DNA of 5,072 nt. Source: Kordiimonadaceae bacterium (GTDB taxonomy: Bacteria > Pseudomonadota > Alphaproteobacteria > Sphingomonadales > Kordiimonadaceae). Shown here in pieces: positions 1-5,072 of the stretch (positions within the stretch are counted from its first letter, which is position 1; each line of letters starts with the position of its first letter). Below the pieces are notes generated by a model that had not been told where the DNA came from, did not search any database, and worked only from the letters and a program-made list of their open reading frames with translations. The DNA lies in assembly GCA_016764715.1 (NCBI GenBank), contig JAESRJ010000159.1, forward strand, positions 10,706 through 15,777, in the 5' to 3' direction. A program made the position numbers and the translations under genes.

Positions 1-33
1 AAAAGGTCAGTAACCACCGGTCATGGCCTTAAT

Positions 34-38
34 GGAGG
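34..38 (+). promoter_or_regulatory. Shine-Dalgarno site of the TonB-dependent receptor
   Basis: GGAGG lies 6 bases before the ATG at 45. This strong match fixes the start of the receptor gene. The 33 bases before it are too few to show a promoter. Confidence 0.85.
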
Positions 39-44
39 AACGGT

Positions 45-2480
45 ATGAAACTTGAACTATATAAAGCCAGATTACTGCTAGCAGCGTCAGTTGCTACAAT
101 CAGTTTGGTCGCCACACCTATCGCATTTAGTGCTGACGAAGATTCGTCAGGCCTAATCGAAGAAGTTGTAGTGGTTGGTTCCAGAAGCAAGAAGCCGCGT
201 ACGGCAACAGATTCGCCGGTTCCAATCGACAGCTTTTCTAGCGCTCAGTTTAACGCCTTTGGTAACTCTGCAGATTTGACAGATAACCTGAGCGCACTGG
301 TGCCGTCTTACACGGCCGCGCCTGCAACAGGGGATGGTAGTGCTTTTGTACGGCCAACTTCGTTGCGTGGGCTGTCACCTGATCAAACACTTGTACTCGT
401 CAACGGTAAACGCCGTCACCGCTCCGCGCTTGTTCAGTTTCTTGTATCAGCGGCCGGTGCCGGTGCGCAGTCACCTGACATTGGTATGATCCCTAACATT
501 GCTCTGAAACGCGTCGAAGTTCTTAGAGACGGTGCCGCGGCCCAGTATGGTTCTGATGCGATCGCAGGCGTGATCAACTTCGTAATGAAGGACGCTAACG
601 ATGGCGGCGAAGTCAGTGTTTCCTACGGCCAGTTCTATGAAGGCGAGCAAAGTAAGAAAATCGCGGCTAACCTCGGGCTTGCCATTGGTGATACAGGTTT
701 CTTGAACATCAGTGCGGAATATACAGATAACGACGCCCTGTCGCGCGGTATCCAGCGCCCAGATGCGCAGGCTCTGATTGACAGCGGTGTTGAGGGTATT
801 GGTGCAGACGCACCGTTCGGTGATGCCCCGCTTGTTCAAACATGGGGACGCCCAGAAACAAGCGGCGCTCGCATATTCGTGAATTCTGGCATTGAAATTG
901 GCGATTCCGCGGAACTGTATTTGCATGGTAACTATGCGAATACAGAAGGCCGGTACCGTTTCTTCTTCCGTAGTCCTGGATCAGAAGCTCTTGGACTGGA
1001 CGCGCACCCTGCGATCGCGGGCCTGCGTGCGGGTTTGGAAGACGGTGATGATGGCTTAGATATTCTGCCTGCTGGTTTCACACCGTTCCTTGACGGCGAT
1101 CAAACCGACCTCAGCTTTGTTGCGGGTCTAAAAGGCGATACCGACGCCGGTTGGTTCTATGACCTAAGCTTTGGCTTTGGCCGCAATACGCTTGCGTACT
1201 TCCTGAATAATACCGTTAATCCAACTCTTGGCTTATCGGGCCGCGCACCAGCGCAGCGCGATTTTGATGTTGGTGGGTACGAGCAGGAAGAAATTAATTT
1301 TAACGCTGATTTTTCTAAGCCTATTGGTGACAACCTAAACTTAGCCTTTGGAGCCGAATGGCGCGAGGAAGCTTTCACTGGAATTGCTGGGGAAGTAAAT
1401 TCCTTCGTCGGGGCTGGTGCCAGTGGACTACGCGGCGTTACTACGGAAAATGCGGTTTCGAATTCACGCAACAACTATTCAGTCTATGTTGATATCGAGC
1501 ATGATTTAAGCGAAGATCTCTTCTTTCAGTATGCAGCCCGGTATGAGCGTTTTTCTGATTTTGGCAGCACTATTAACGGTAAGTTTGCAGCACGCTATAA
1601 TGTCAGCGATAACTTTACGCTGCGCGGTGGTATCTCCACTGGTTTCCATGCGCCAACACCAGGCCAGGCCAATATCACTACCACTATTACAACTTTTGAC
1701 GGCGCTTCAGGCCTCCAGGTAGAAGAAGGCCTTATTACACCGGACAACCCGGATGCGATCGCTGCAGGTGCTCAGCCCCTTACCGAGGAAAAATCACTTA
1801 ACTTTAGCTTCGGCGCAACAGCATCAATTGGCGAAGCTACAACGCTTACAGTTGATTTTTACCGTATCGAAGTTGACAACCGTATTTTCCGTACAGGCGA
1901 CATCCAGACAGCTGACGGACGCACGATCTCTTTCTTCACTAACTCGCTTGATGTTGTTTCCGAGGGCGTTGATGTTGTTCTTACGTCCAGCTCTGAATGG
2001 GGCAACGAAGCAACGACAGACTTCTCGTTTGCGGGTAGCTACAATAAAGTTTCTGTAGCAGGGCAAGATATTGTGAACGGTGTTCAGCCAGTATCAGATT
2101 CTCGTATTGAGGATATTGAAAACAACTATCCGAATTACCGGTTTGTTGCCTCAGCTGATACGCGCTTTAACGAAAAATGGAATTTCCTTGCGCGTGCCCG
2201 CTATTATGGTTCGCACTTTGACGAGCGCGGTACCATTGGTGCAGCGGTAGACCCTACTGCCGAAATTGGCGCAACGGTTTATTTCGATATTGAGCTTGGC
2301 TATCAGGTGACGGAAGAATTCCGCGTTACCGCAGGGGCAGTGAATGTATTTGATACGTTCATTGACGAGATTGGTGCCGGGAATGCTAACCGCCTGAGCG
2401 TTGGCCTGCAGTATCCACGCCGCAGCGCTGCCAATTACGAGGGTGGGTCTTGGTACTTGCGTGCAAGTTACCAGTTCTAA
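45..2480 (+). CDS. TonB-dependent outer-membrane receptor
   Basis: This 811-residue protein is a complete TonB-dependent receptor, a gated outer-membrane beta-barrel that imports scarce ligands using energy passed from TonB-ExbB-ExbD. Residues 1 to about 30 form a signal peptide (basic start, hydrophobic core, cleavage near AFSA). A TonB-box-like stretch, IEEVVVVGSR, spans 38-47. The plug domain covers about 53-182 and includes RGLSPDQTLVLVNGKRRHR (108-126) and the conserved block with VEVLRDGAAAQYGSDAIAG (157-175). The remainder is the barrel, with a typical NVFD motif near the end and a terminal aromatic residue (WYLRASYQF) expected for BamA-dependent insertion. The length is normal for the family. 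The start is set by the GGAGG at 34-38. A terminator follows, so it probably ends its transcript. The substrate cannot be told from sequence; siderophore, cobalamin, nickel or carbohydrate are all possible, and no transport partner gene is in the window. Confidence 0.95.
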   Translation: MKLELYKARLLLAASVATISLVATPIAFSADEDSSGLIEEVVVVGSRSKKPRTATDSPVPIDSFSSAQFNAFGNSADLTDNLSALVPSYTAAPATGDGSAFVRPTSLRGLSPDQTLVLVNGKRRHRSALVQFLVSAAGAGAQSPDIGMIPNIALKRVEVLRDGAAAQYGSDAIAGVINFVMKDANDGGEVSVSYGQFYEGEQSKKIAANLGLAIGDTGFLNISAEYTDNDALSRGIQRPDAQALIDSGVEGIGADAPFGDAPLVQTWGRPETSGARIFVNSGIEIGDSAELYLHGNYANTEGRYRFFFRSPGSEALGLDAHPAIAGLRAGLEDGDDGLDILPAGFTPFLDGDQTDLSFVAGLKGDTDAGWFYDLSFGFGRNTLAYFLNNTVNPTLGLSGRAPAQRDFDVGGYEQEEINFNADFSKPIGDNLNLAFGAEWREEAFTGIAGEVNSFVGAGASGLRGVTTENAVSNSRNNYSVYVDIEHDLSEDLFFQYAARYERFSDFGSTINGKFAARYNVSDNFTLRGGISTGFHAPTPGQANITTTITTFDGASGLQVEEGLITPDNPDAIAAGAQPLTEEKSLNFSFGATASIGEATTLTVDFYRIEVDNRIFRTGDIQTADGRTISFFTNSLDVVSEGVDVVLTSSSEWGNEATTDFSFAGSYNKVSVAGQDIVNGVQPVSDSRIEDIENNYPNYRFVASADTRFNEKWNFLARARYYGSHFDERGTIGAAVDPTAEIGATVYFDIELGYQVTEEFRVTAGAVNVFDTFIDEIGAGNANRLSVGLQYPRRSAANYEGGSWYLRASYQF

Positions 2481-2511
2481 GTCTTGTTGAAGCCATAAAC
2501 ATGTAGATTTG

Positions 2512-2545
2512 GGGTGGGCGCACATTTGGTTGTTCCACCCTTTTT
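2512..2545 (+). terminator. Likely Rho-independent terminator of the receptor gene
   Basis: GGGTGG (2512-2517) can pair with CCACCC (2535-2540), and five T residues follow directly (2541-2545), then CTTT. The loop of 17 bases is long, which weakens the call. The position 31 bases after the receptor stop codon fits well. Confidence 0.6.
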
Positions 2546-2673
2546 CTTTGGCCAATACACCTTAAACCGCGCCTGATTTTACCGAGCATTTCGTTGTTGT
2601 GAACGGGTTTGCGATCTTTAGCGAACCGACCCGGCGAATGCCATGCTTCACCGGATTTTTACCAACTCGTATG
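2546..2673. other. Non-coding spacer with an inverted motif at its right edge
   Basis: I see no gene here. Open frames in this stretch lack a Shine-Dalgarno site and recognisable protein content. Its right edge holds ACCGG and TTACC (2650-2663), which mirror the adjacent IS66 end at 2673-2686. Confidence 0.5.
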
Positions 2674-2689
2674 GTAAGCGACCGGTCAA
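2674..2689. repeat. IS66-type terminal inverted repeat (transposase 3' side)
   Basis: GTAAGCGACCGGTCAA begins with GTAAGCG, the usual start of IS66-family terminal repeats. It matches the reverse complement of 4429-4444 at 14 of 16 positions. It lies downstream of the minus-strand transposase scrap at 2796-2966, where the transposase-proximal end of that element is expected. The next 30 or so bases inward (to 2720) also align with the inside of the right-hand end. Confidence 0.65.
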
Positions 2690-2795
2690 ACTCACCTTTT
2701 CAAGGTCATTTTTCCAAATTACTAATGTCTGTGCAAAGCAGGCGTGCATCTGCTTGGGTGAAGGGCGAATACACGTTGACGGCCTGTACAGTTTT

Positions 2796-2966
2796 TTAGG
2801 ACCGGCTCACAGGATTATAATCGATCACCAACCCACCGTCTGTTAGATAGGCTTCAAGGCGTTTTAGCTGCGTGATCCCATATTGAAGGGGCCCGGCTAA
2901 AGCTGATTTGCCGCTATCAAACGCGCGTGCTGCAGAAATCGAATGTTCAGGGAGCAAATGTTGAAG
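2796..2966 (-). pseudogene. IS66 TnpC transposase fragment, inactivated
   Basis: On the minus strand a 56-codon frame runs between a TGA (2967-2969) and a TAA (2796-2798). It contains SGKSALAGPLQYGITQLKRL and then EAYLTDGGLVIDYNPVSRS. This matches the conserved IS66 TnpC pattern, in which a lysine-serine-leucine-alanine helix is followed by a Y/F-L-x-DGR-x-x-IDNNPxER motif containing the catalytic glutamate. Here the DNN motif reads DYN and the catalytic glutamate position is serine. A stop comes immediately afterwards. Earlier transposase domains are not readable in this frame. There is no start codon or ribosome site, so it is a dead fragment. The assignment rests on motif recognition alone. 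Confidence 0.65.
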
Positions 2967-3190
2967 TCAATGAGGCTGCGGATGATCTGCGATCAATCAA
3001 GGCGTACTTTGCGGGGGCTGTTGTTAGTTGTGGTTGGCATAACTCTGGATACCCTACCGGCTTACTGCTGGAAAGCCAATTTAGATGGCTGCACGGCCTG
3101 ATTTGTCACCCTAAGTAAGCATGCAGGTAATCTCAGGGGTTGAAATCGACCTACTGGCCAGTTTCGAACCAAAGGCACTAAGAGTTTAGG
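2967..3190. other. Gene-poor stretch, possibly further decayed insertion-sequence DNA
   Basis: No convincing gene is visible. A plus-strand open frame at 2927-3118 overlaps the transposase scrap and has no ribosome site or family resemblance. Short minus-strand frames just above 2967 could be frameshifted TnpC sequence, but I cannot align them by eye. CCGGCTTAC at 3057-3065 faintly resembles the opposite end of an IS66 element. Confidence 0.35.
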
Positions 3191-3192
3191 GT

Positions 3193-3220
3193 TTGTGATT
3201 GGGTGCAATTACGGTACACT
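3193..3220 (+). promoter_or_regulatory. Candidate sigma-70 promoter for the solute-binding protein gene
   Basis: TTGTGA (3193-3198) and TACACT (3215-3220) are separated by 16 bases and resemble -35 and -10 boxes. This would give a leader of about 95 bases before the ATG at 3322. The call is by inspection only. Confidence 0.35.
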
Positions 3221-3253
3221 TCCTGGTGGATTGATGAGTGGCTTTCATAAAGT

Positions 3254-3266
3254 TTGTCAATGACAA
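3254..3266. repeat. Perfect 13-bp palindrome, possible operator
   Basis: TTGTCA-A-TGACAA is a perfect inverted repeat of 6-bp arms around one base. It lies between the candidate promoter and the solute-binding protein gene. Such a short symmetric site suits a dimeric repressor or activator, but the regulator is unknown and no regulator gene is in the window. Confidence 0.35.
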
Positions 3267-3306
3267 GTATGAGAAAACTACTTAGGTGGTTCGGGGAGTG
3301 TCGTAG

Positions 3307-3316
3307 CGAAAGAGAG
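3307..3316 (+). promoter_or_regulatory. Purine-rich ribosome binding site of the solute-binding protein gene
   Basis: CGAAAGAGAG is a modest Shine-Dalgarno-like run ending 5 bases before ATG 3322 and 14 bases before the in-frame ATG 3331. Its spacing favours 3322, although starting at 3331 gives a more typical signal peptide (MKVITLALC). Confidence 0.45.
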
Positions 3317-3321
3317 TTACT

Positions 3322-4113
3322 ATGCCAGATATGAAAGTCATAACACTGGCTCTGTGTTCATTGTGCTTTTCTCAGCCAGGTTATGTCAGGGAACACCCAG
3401 ATGAAACGCTGACAATCTTTACGGAAAACTTGCCGCCGCTCAATTATGAAAAACATGGAGAGGCCAGCGGGTTAAGCGTCGACCTTCTGTTGGAAATATT
3501 CAACCGTAGTGGCATAAAGGGGCGTCGGCAAGACGTCGTGGTAGCTCCTTGGTCCCGTGGCTACGCGGAGACACAGCGGCGTGAAAATACGGTGCTGTTT
3601 TCTGCCGTTCGAACACCCTTCAGAGAAAATTCCTTTAAATGGGTAGGACCAATTGGTGTGTCACGGCAGGTACTCGTCGCACGAAAAGACCAAGGGATTA
3701 AACTGGCTAAAGGCACAGACTTCAGTGGGTATAAATACGGCATAATGAAGCGGTCGAGTGGGGAACAGCGGCTCTTGTTAGCCGGCGCCGATCCAAGTCG
3801 CTTTATTTATGTTAACACACCGCAAAGTGCTGCCCACTTACTTGTGCGTGGTCGTGTTGATGCCATTGTCTTCGACCAACTTGTGGCTTTTTGGGTTATC
3901 CAGTCTCTTGGGTACAAGCGATCAAATTTTGAGATCGTTTATGCTTTTGATCAACTTTACTATTATTATGCTTTCAGTAAGCAGACCGATGATGCTTTGA
4001 TAGGTAAAATGCAAATAGCGCTTGATGTTATTCGCTCAGATGGAACATTGGCTACTATTGCCAAGAAACATTTGGAGGGGGCATCGGATGCATTCCTGCA
4101 AAAACTGGAATAA
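3322..4113 (+). CDS. Periplasmic solute-binding protein, family 3 type (amino-acid-binding-like)
   Basis: This 263-residue protein resembles the bacterial extracellular solute-binding protein family 3, two-lobed periplasmic proteins that bind amino acids or other small polar molecules. After a short N-terminal hydrophobic segment (about residues 4-16) the mature part opens with LTIFTENLPPLNYEKHGEAS (30-49) and GLSVDLLLEIF (50-60), a standard first strand and helix. FSAVRTPFRENSFKWVGP (93-110) is the usual block ending lobe one's ligand wall. Lobe two includes YKYGIMKRSSGEQRLL (137-152), VNTPQSAAHLLVRGRVDAIV (164-183) and a C-terminal SDGTLATIAKKHLEG (239-253). The length is typical for a free-standing binding protein. 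No permease, ATPase, kinase or cyclase domain is fused or adjacent, so it is an orphan that could serve an unlinked transporter or a sensor. The signal peptide is short, and its cysteines do not form a good lipobox. The gene is bracketed by IS66 remnants. Confidence 0.88.
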   Translation: MPDMKVITLALCSLCFSQPGYVREHPDETLTIFTENLPPLNYEKHGEASGLSVDLLLEIFNRSGIKGRRQDVVVAPWSRGYAETQRRENTVLFSAVRTPFRENSFKWVGPIGVSRQVLVARKDQGIKLAKGTDFSGYKYGIMKRSSGEQRLLLAGADPSRFIYVNTPQSAAHLLVRGRVDAIVFDQLVAFWVIQSLGYKRSNFEIVYAFDQLYYYYAFSKQTDDALIGKMQIALDVIRSDGTLATIAKKHLEGASDAFLQKLE

Positions 4114-4147
4114 ATCCTTGTCGCTATATTCACAGTTGGCCGGGCAC

Positions 4148-4160
4148 GGCGGTAACCGCC
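4148..4160. repeat. Small GC-rich hairpin after the solute-binding protein gene
   Basis: GGCGG and CCGCC pair around TAA. CGGGC (4141-4145) and GCCCG (4158-4162) offer an alternative stem. It lies about 35 bases after the stop codon, but no T run follows, so it is a weak terminator candidate at best. Confidence 0.3.
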
Positions 4161-4257
4161 CGCGAACGTTGACTGACCATGTAAAAGCCACACGCCCACA
4201 AACTATATAGACTGGGTATGTAGGGAATGCCAAAGTTTGCAACTTAGTAACCGCCCG
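4152..4257. repeat. 11-bp direct repeat GTAACCGCCCG (4152-4162 and 4247-4257)
   Basis: The same 11 bases occur twice, 95 bp apart. Each copy differs at one base from the GTAAGCGCCCG start of the terminal repeat at the right-hand IS66 end (read on the minus strand from 4444). They may be stray element ends or recombination debris. Confidence 0.5.
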
Positions 4258-4371
4258 ACCAATATCTGCCGCCTGAACGACGTACTCCAACTGTCGTACC
4301 GCCTCTTGCCTGCCATAAATCATATGCCCCGCATCGAAGACCTATTGCCATGGAACGTAAACGCCCGGTGA
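4258..4371 (+). pseudogene. IS66 TnpC transposase C-terminal remnant
   Basis: Reading 4261-4371 on the plus strand gives NICRLNDVLQLSYRLLPAI followed by NHMPRIEDLLPWNVNAR and a TGA stop (4369-4371). IS66 TnpC proteins end with a block of the form S-L-I-x-T-C-K-L-N-x-V-x-P-x-x-Y, then R-I-x-E/D-LLPWN. The CRLNDV and RIEDLLPWN matches, their spacing of about 20 residues, and the terminal repeat 58 bases downstream together make the assignment fairly firm. The frame stays open upstream to 4177 but loses resemblance there. No start codon or ribosome site belongs to it, and the catalytic region is absent, so this is only the tail of a transposase. Confidence 0.72.
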
Positions 4372-4428
4372 TACGTAAGCGCTCAGGCAAACCCACATAT
4401 CCAACTTGGAAATAGTTGTTTAAGGGTA

Positions 4429-4444
4429 TTAACCGGGCGCTTAC
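4429..4444. repeat. IS66-type terminal inverted repeat (right copy)
   Basis: Read on the minus strand from 4444 the sequence is GTAAGCGCCCGGTTAA, an IS66-like terminus differing from the left copy (2674-2689) at two positions. It closes the right-hand remnant. The adjacent eight bases outside it, ATAGACAG, do not match CTCGTATG outside the left end. Confidence 0.68.
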
Positions 4445-4699
4445 ATAGACAGTAACCAAACAGACATTGCACCTACCTCATGCGGACACTTATAAATCAG
4501 GCCCAAAAGCCTGGATATGTGGGGATCACCGGCCGACTACGACTGTAACTTCTTCCTTAAAAGAGCGCCGTTCGAAAGACGAATTATAGGTGTCGCTCAA
4601 TCATATGGATAGTTGAGGCCGCATATTCTTTGGCTCCGTGTACTGGCAAAGTATACGGCTATTCCACCCGTGTTTTACGATCATTGCTTAAAAGGCTAA
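4445..4699. other. Non-coding stretch between the insertion-sequence end and the stress protein gene
   Basis: I see no gene, RNA or clear element here. Short frames on both strands lack ribosome sites and family resemblance. A small AGGC/GCCT hairpin lies near 4499-4512. The stretch is the 3' flank of the minus-strand stress protein gene. Confidence 0.4.
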
Positions 4700-4715
4700 A
4701 TTCTTAGTCAAGAAT
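4700..4715 (-). terminator. Weak hairpin over the stop codon of the stress protein gene
   Basis: ATTCTT (4700-4705) and AAGAAT (4710-4715) pair around a 4-base loop that includes part of the TGA stop. On the minus strand it is followed by TTTAGCCTTTT. The AT-rich stem makes it a doubtful terminator. Confidence 0.25.
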
Positions 4716-5072
4716 GGACCGTTATCAACGTTTCAAAATTGGCTGGCTTTATTACAAGAAGCTGGCATTTGAGGCGATTGAGAATTATTTCTGCTGTGTT
4801 TCCGACAATGAGCCCTGATACCCCCGTACGACTCACGGTCCCTAGAATTACCAGATCAGCATCAATTTTTTCCGAGAAGGCAACAATCTCGGGCCTTGGC
4901 GAGCCTTGCAATAGATGTGTTTGAGGATTGAGGTATTCCCATGCATCCTGTCCCGATTGCAGGAAAGCGTTGTTTTGTAAATCACTCAAGTCTTGTTCGC
5001 ACTGCGCCCTTACCTTTTTCACAAAGGCGTTGATCTTTTTTTTAGGTAGCCGAACGGACCCCTGCAGCACAT
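4708..5072 (-). CDS. UspE-like universal stress protein, C-terminal part (partial)
   Basis: About 120 codons of a cytoplasmic universal stress protein end at TGA 4708-4710. The frame is still open at the window edge, so the N-terminal part is missing. In the visible part, residues 70-90 contain ADLVILGTVSRTGVSGLIVG, then NTAE (91-94) and CQLLVIKPANFETL (102-115). This closely follows the end of E. coli UspE, which has a GTVGRTG...GNTAE...CDLLVIKP pattern. The Usp nucleotide motif G-x2-G-x9-G-S/T is altered here: the second glycine is serine (residue 80) and the last position is asparagine. UspE proteins normally have two Usp domains in about 310 residues, so one more domain is expected outside the window. 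A GTG at 5070-5068 could be read as a start, but the protein would then lack the first strand of the fold, so I read it as an internal valine. Confidence 0.85.
   Translation of the reverse strand, partial: VLQGSVRLPKKKINAFVKKVRAQCEQDLSDLQNNAFLQSGQDAWEYLNPQTHLLQGSPRPEIVAFSEKIDADLVILGTVSRTGVSGLIVGNTAEIILNRLKCQLLVIKPANFETLITVHS

Larger units (their letters stand above)
2674..2966 (-). mobile_element. Remnant of an IS66-family insertion sequence (left copy)
   Basis: This is the visible extent of a decayed IS66-family element in minus orientation: a TnpC fragment, then a short non-coding tail, then the terminal repeat at 2674-2689. Intact IS66 elements are about 2.5 kb and carry tnpA, tnpB and tnpC. 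Here tnpA, tnpB and most of tnpC are missing. About 70 residues of the TnpC C-terminus also seem to be deleted between 2796 and the tail. The far boundary is not visible, so 2966 is only the end of the readable frame. Confidence 0.6.
4258..4444 (+). mobile_element. Remnant of an IS66-family insertion sequence (right copy)
   Basis: This is the 3' end of an IS66-family element: the last TnpC codons, a 57-base tail and the terminal repeat at 4429-4444. Its tail (4403-4444) aligns with the reverse complement of 2674-2720, the tail of the left copy, sharing AAxTTGGAAA and the terminal repeat. The 5' portion, with tnpA, tnpB and the catalytic part of tnpC, is absent. The orientation is opposite to the left copy. 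Confidence 0.65.

Noticed and set aside
10..23. GTAACCACCGGTCA before the receptor gene as another IS66 end
   Set aside because: It resembles the left terminal repeat only with a gap, and no transposase remnant is visible beside it. The upstream sequence is outside the window.
471..926. Long antisense open frame inside the receptor gene
   Set aside because: It is fully antisense to a well-supported receptor, has no ribosome site, and its protein resembles no family. The same holds for 1157-1474, 1824-2066 and 2151-2555.
2599..2846. Two overlapping plus-strand open frames
   Set aside because: They have no Shine-Dalgarno site or recognisable domain, they overlap each other, and they run across the IS66 terminal repeat and antisense to the transposase fossil.
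3057..3065. CCGGCTTAC as the opposite terminal repeat of the left IS66 remnant
   Set aside because: Only nine bases fit, with a 2-base gap relative to the other end, and no 8-bp target duplication links its flank to 2666-2673.
2927..3118. Plus-strand 63-codon open frame
   Set aside because: It overlaps the antisense TnpC fragment, lacks a ribosome site and has no family resemblance.
3331..3369. Lipoprotein signal in the solute-binding protein
   Set aside because: The cysteines sit in LALC and CSLC contexts. The residue before each cysteine is leucine rather than Gly, Ala or Ser, so there is no good lipobox.
2666..4452. Eight-base target duplication flanking the 2674-4444 block
   Set aside because: CTCGTATG on the left and ATAGACAG on the right do not match, so one recent transposition of the whole block is not supported.
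4244..4459. Minus-strand 71-codon open frame
   Set aside because: It is antisense to the TnpC tail and spans the terminal repeat. Its content is explained by the insertion-sequence remnant.

Overview
The window reads as chromosomal DNA of a Gram-negative proteobacterium. It carries an outer-membrane TonB-dependent receptor, a periplasmic-type solute-binding protein and a UspE-like stress protein, with Shine-Dalgarno sites and moderate GC. The style of the proteins suggests a marine alpha- or gammaproteobacterium, but nothing here fixes the genus. There are no rRNA or tRNA genes and no CRISPR array that I can see.

Layout: (1) 45-2480, plus strand, a complete TonB-dependent receptor with its own Shine-Dalgarno site and a likely terminator at 2512-2545. 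(2) 2546-3190, a gene-poor stretch. Its one readable content is a decayed IS66-family end: a terminal repeat at 2674-2689 and a minus-strand scrap of the TnpC transposase at 2796-2966. (3) 3193-4113, a candidate promoter, a small palindrome and a complete family-3 type solute-binding protein (3322-4113, plus). (4) 4114-4707, a second gene-poor stretch. It holds the last codons of another IS66 TnpC (about 4258-4371, plus) and its terminal repeat (4429-4444). (5) 4708-5072, minus strand, the C-terminal part of a UspE-like universal stress protein that runs off the window.

The most notable structure is that the two IS66 remnants lie back to back. Their transposase 3' ends and 16-bp terminal repeats (14 of 16 bases identical) face outward, bracketing the solute-binding protein gene in a 1771-bp interval. 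The last 40-odd bases inside the two ends also align, so they come from related elements. No 8-bp target duplication joins the outer flanks, so this is better read as two old insertions, or a decayed composite, than as a live transposon.

Functionally the receptor would import a TonB-dependent ligand across the outer membrane. The solute-binding protein would capture a small polar molecule in the periplasm, but no permease or ATPase gene is present. The stress protein is cytoplasmic. The three genes look like independent transcription units rather than one pathway.
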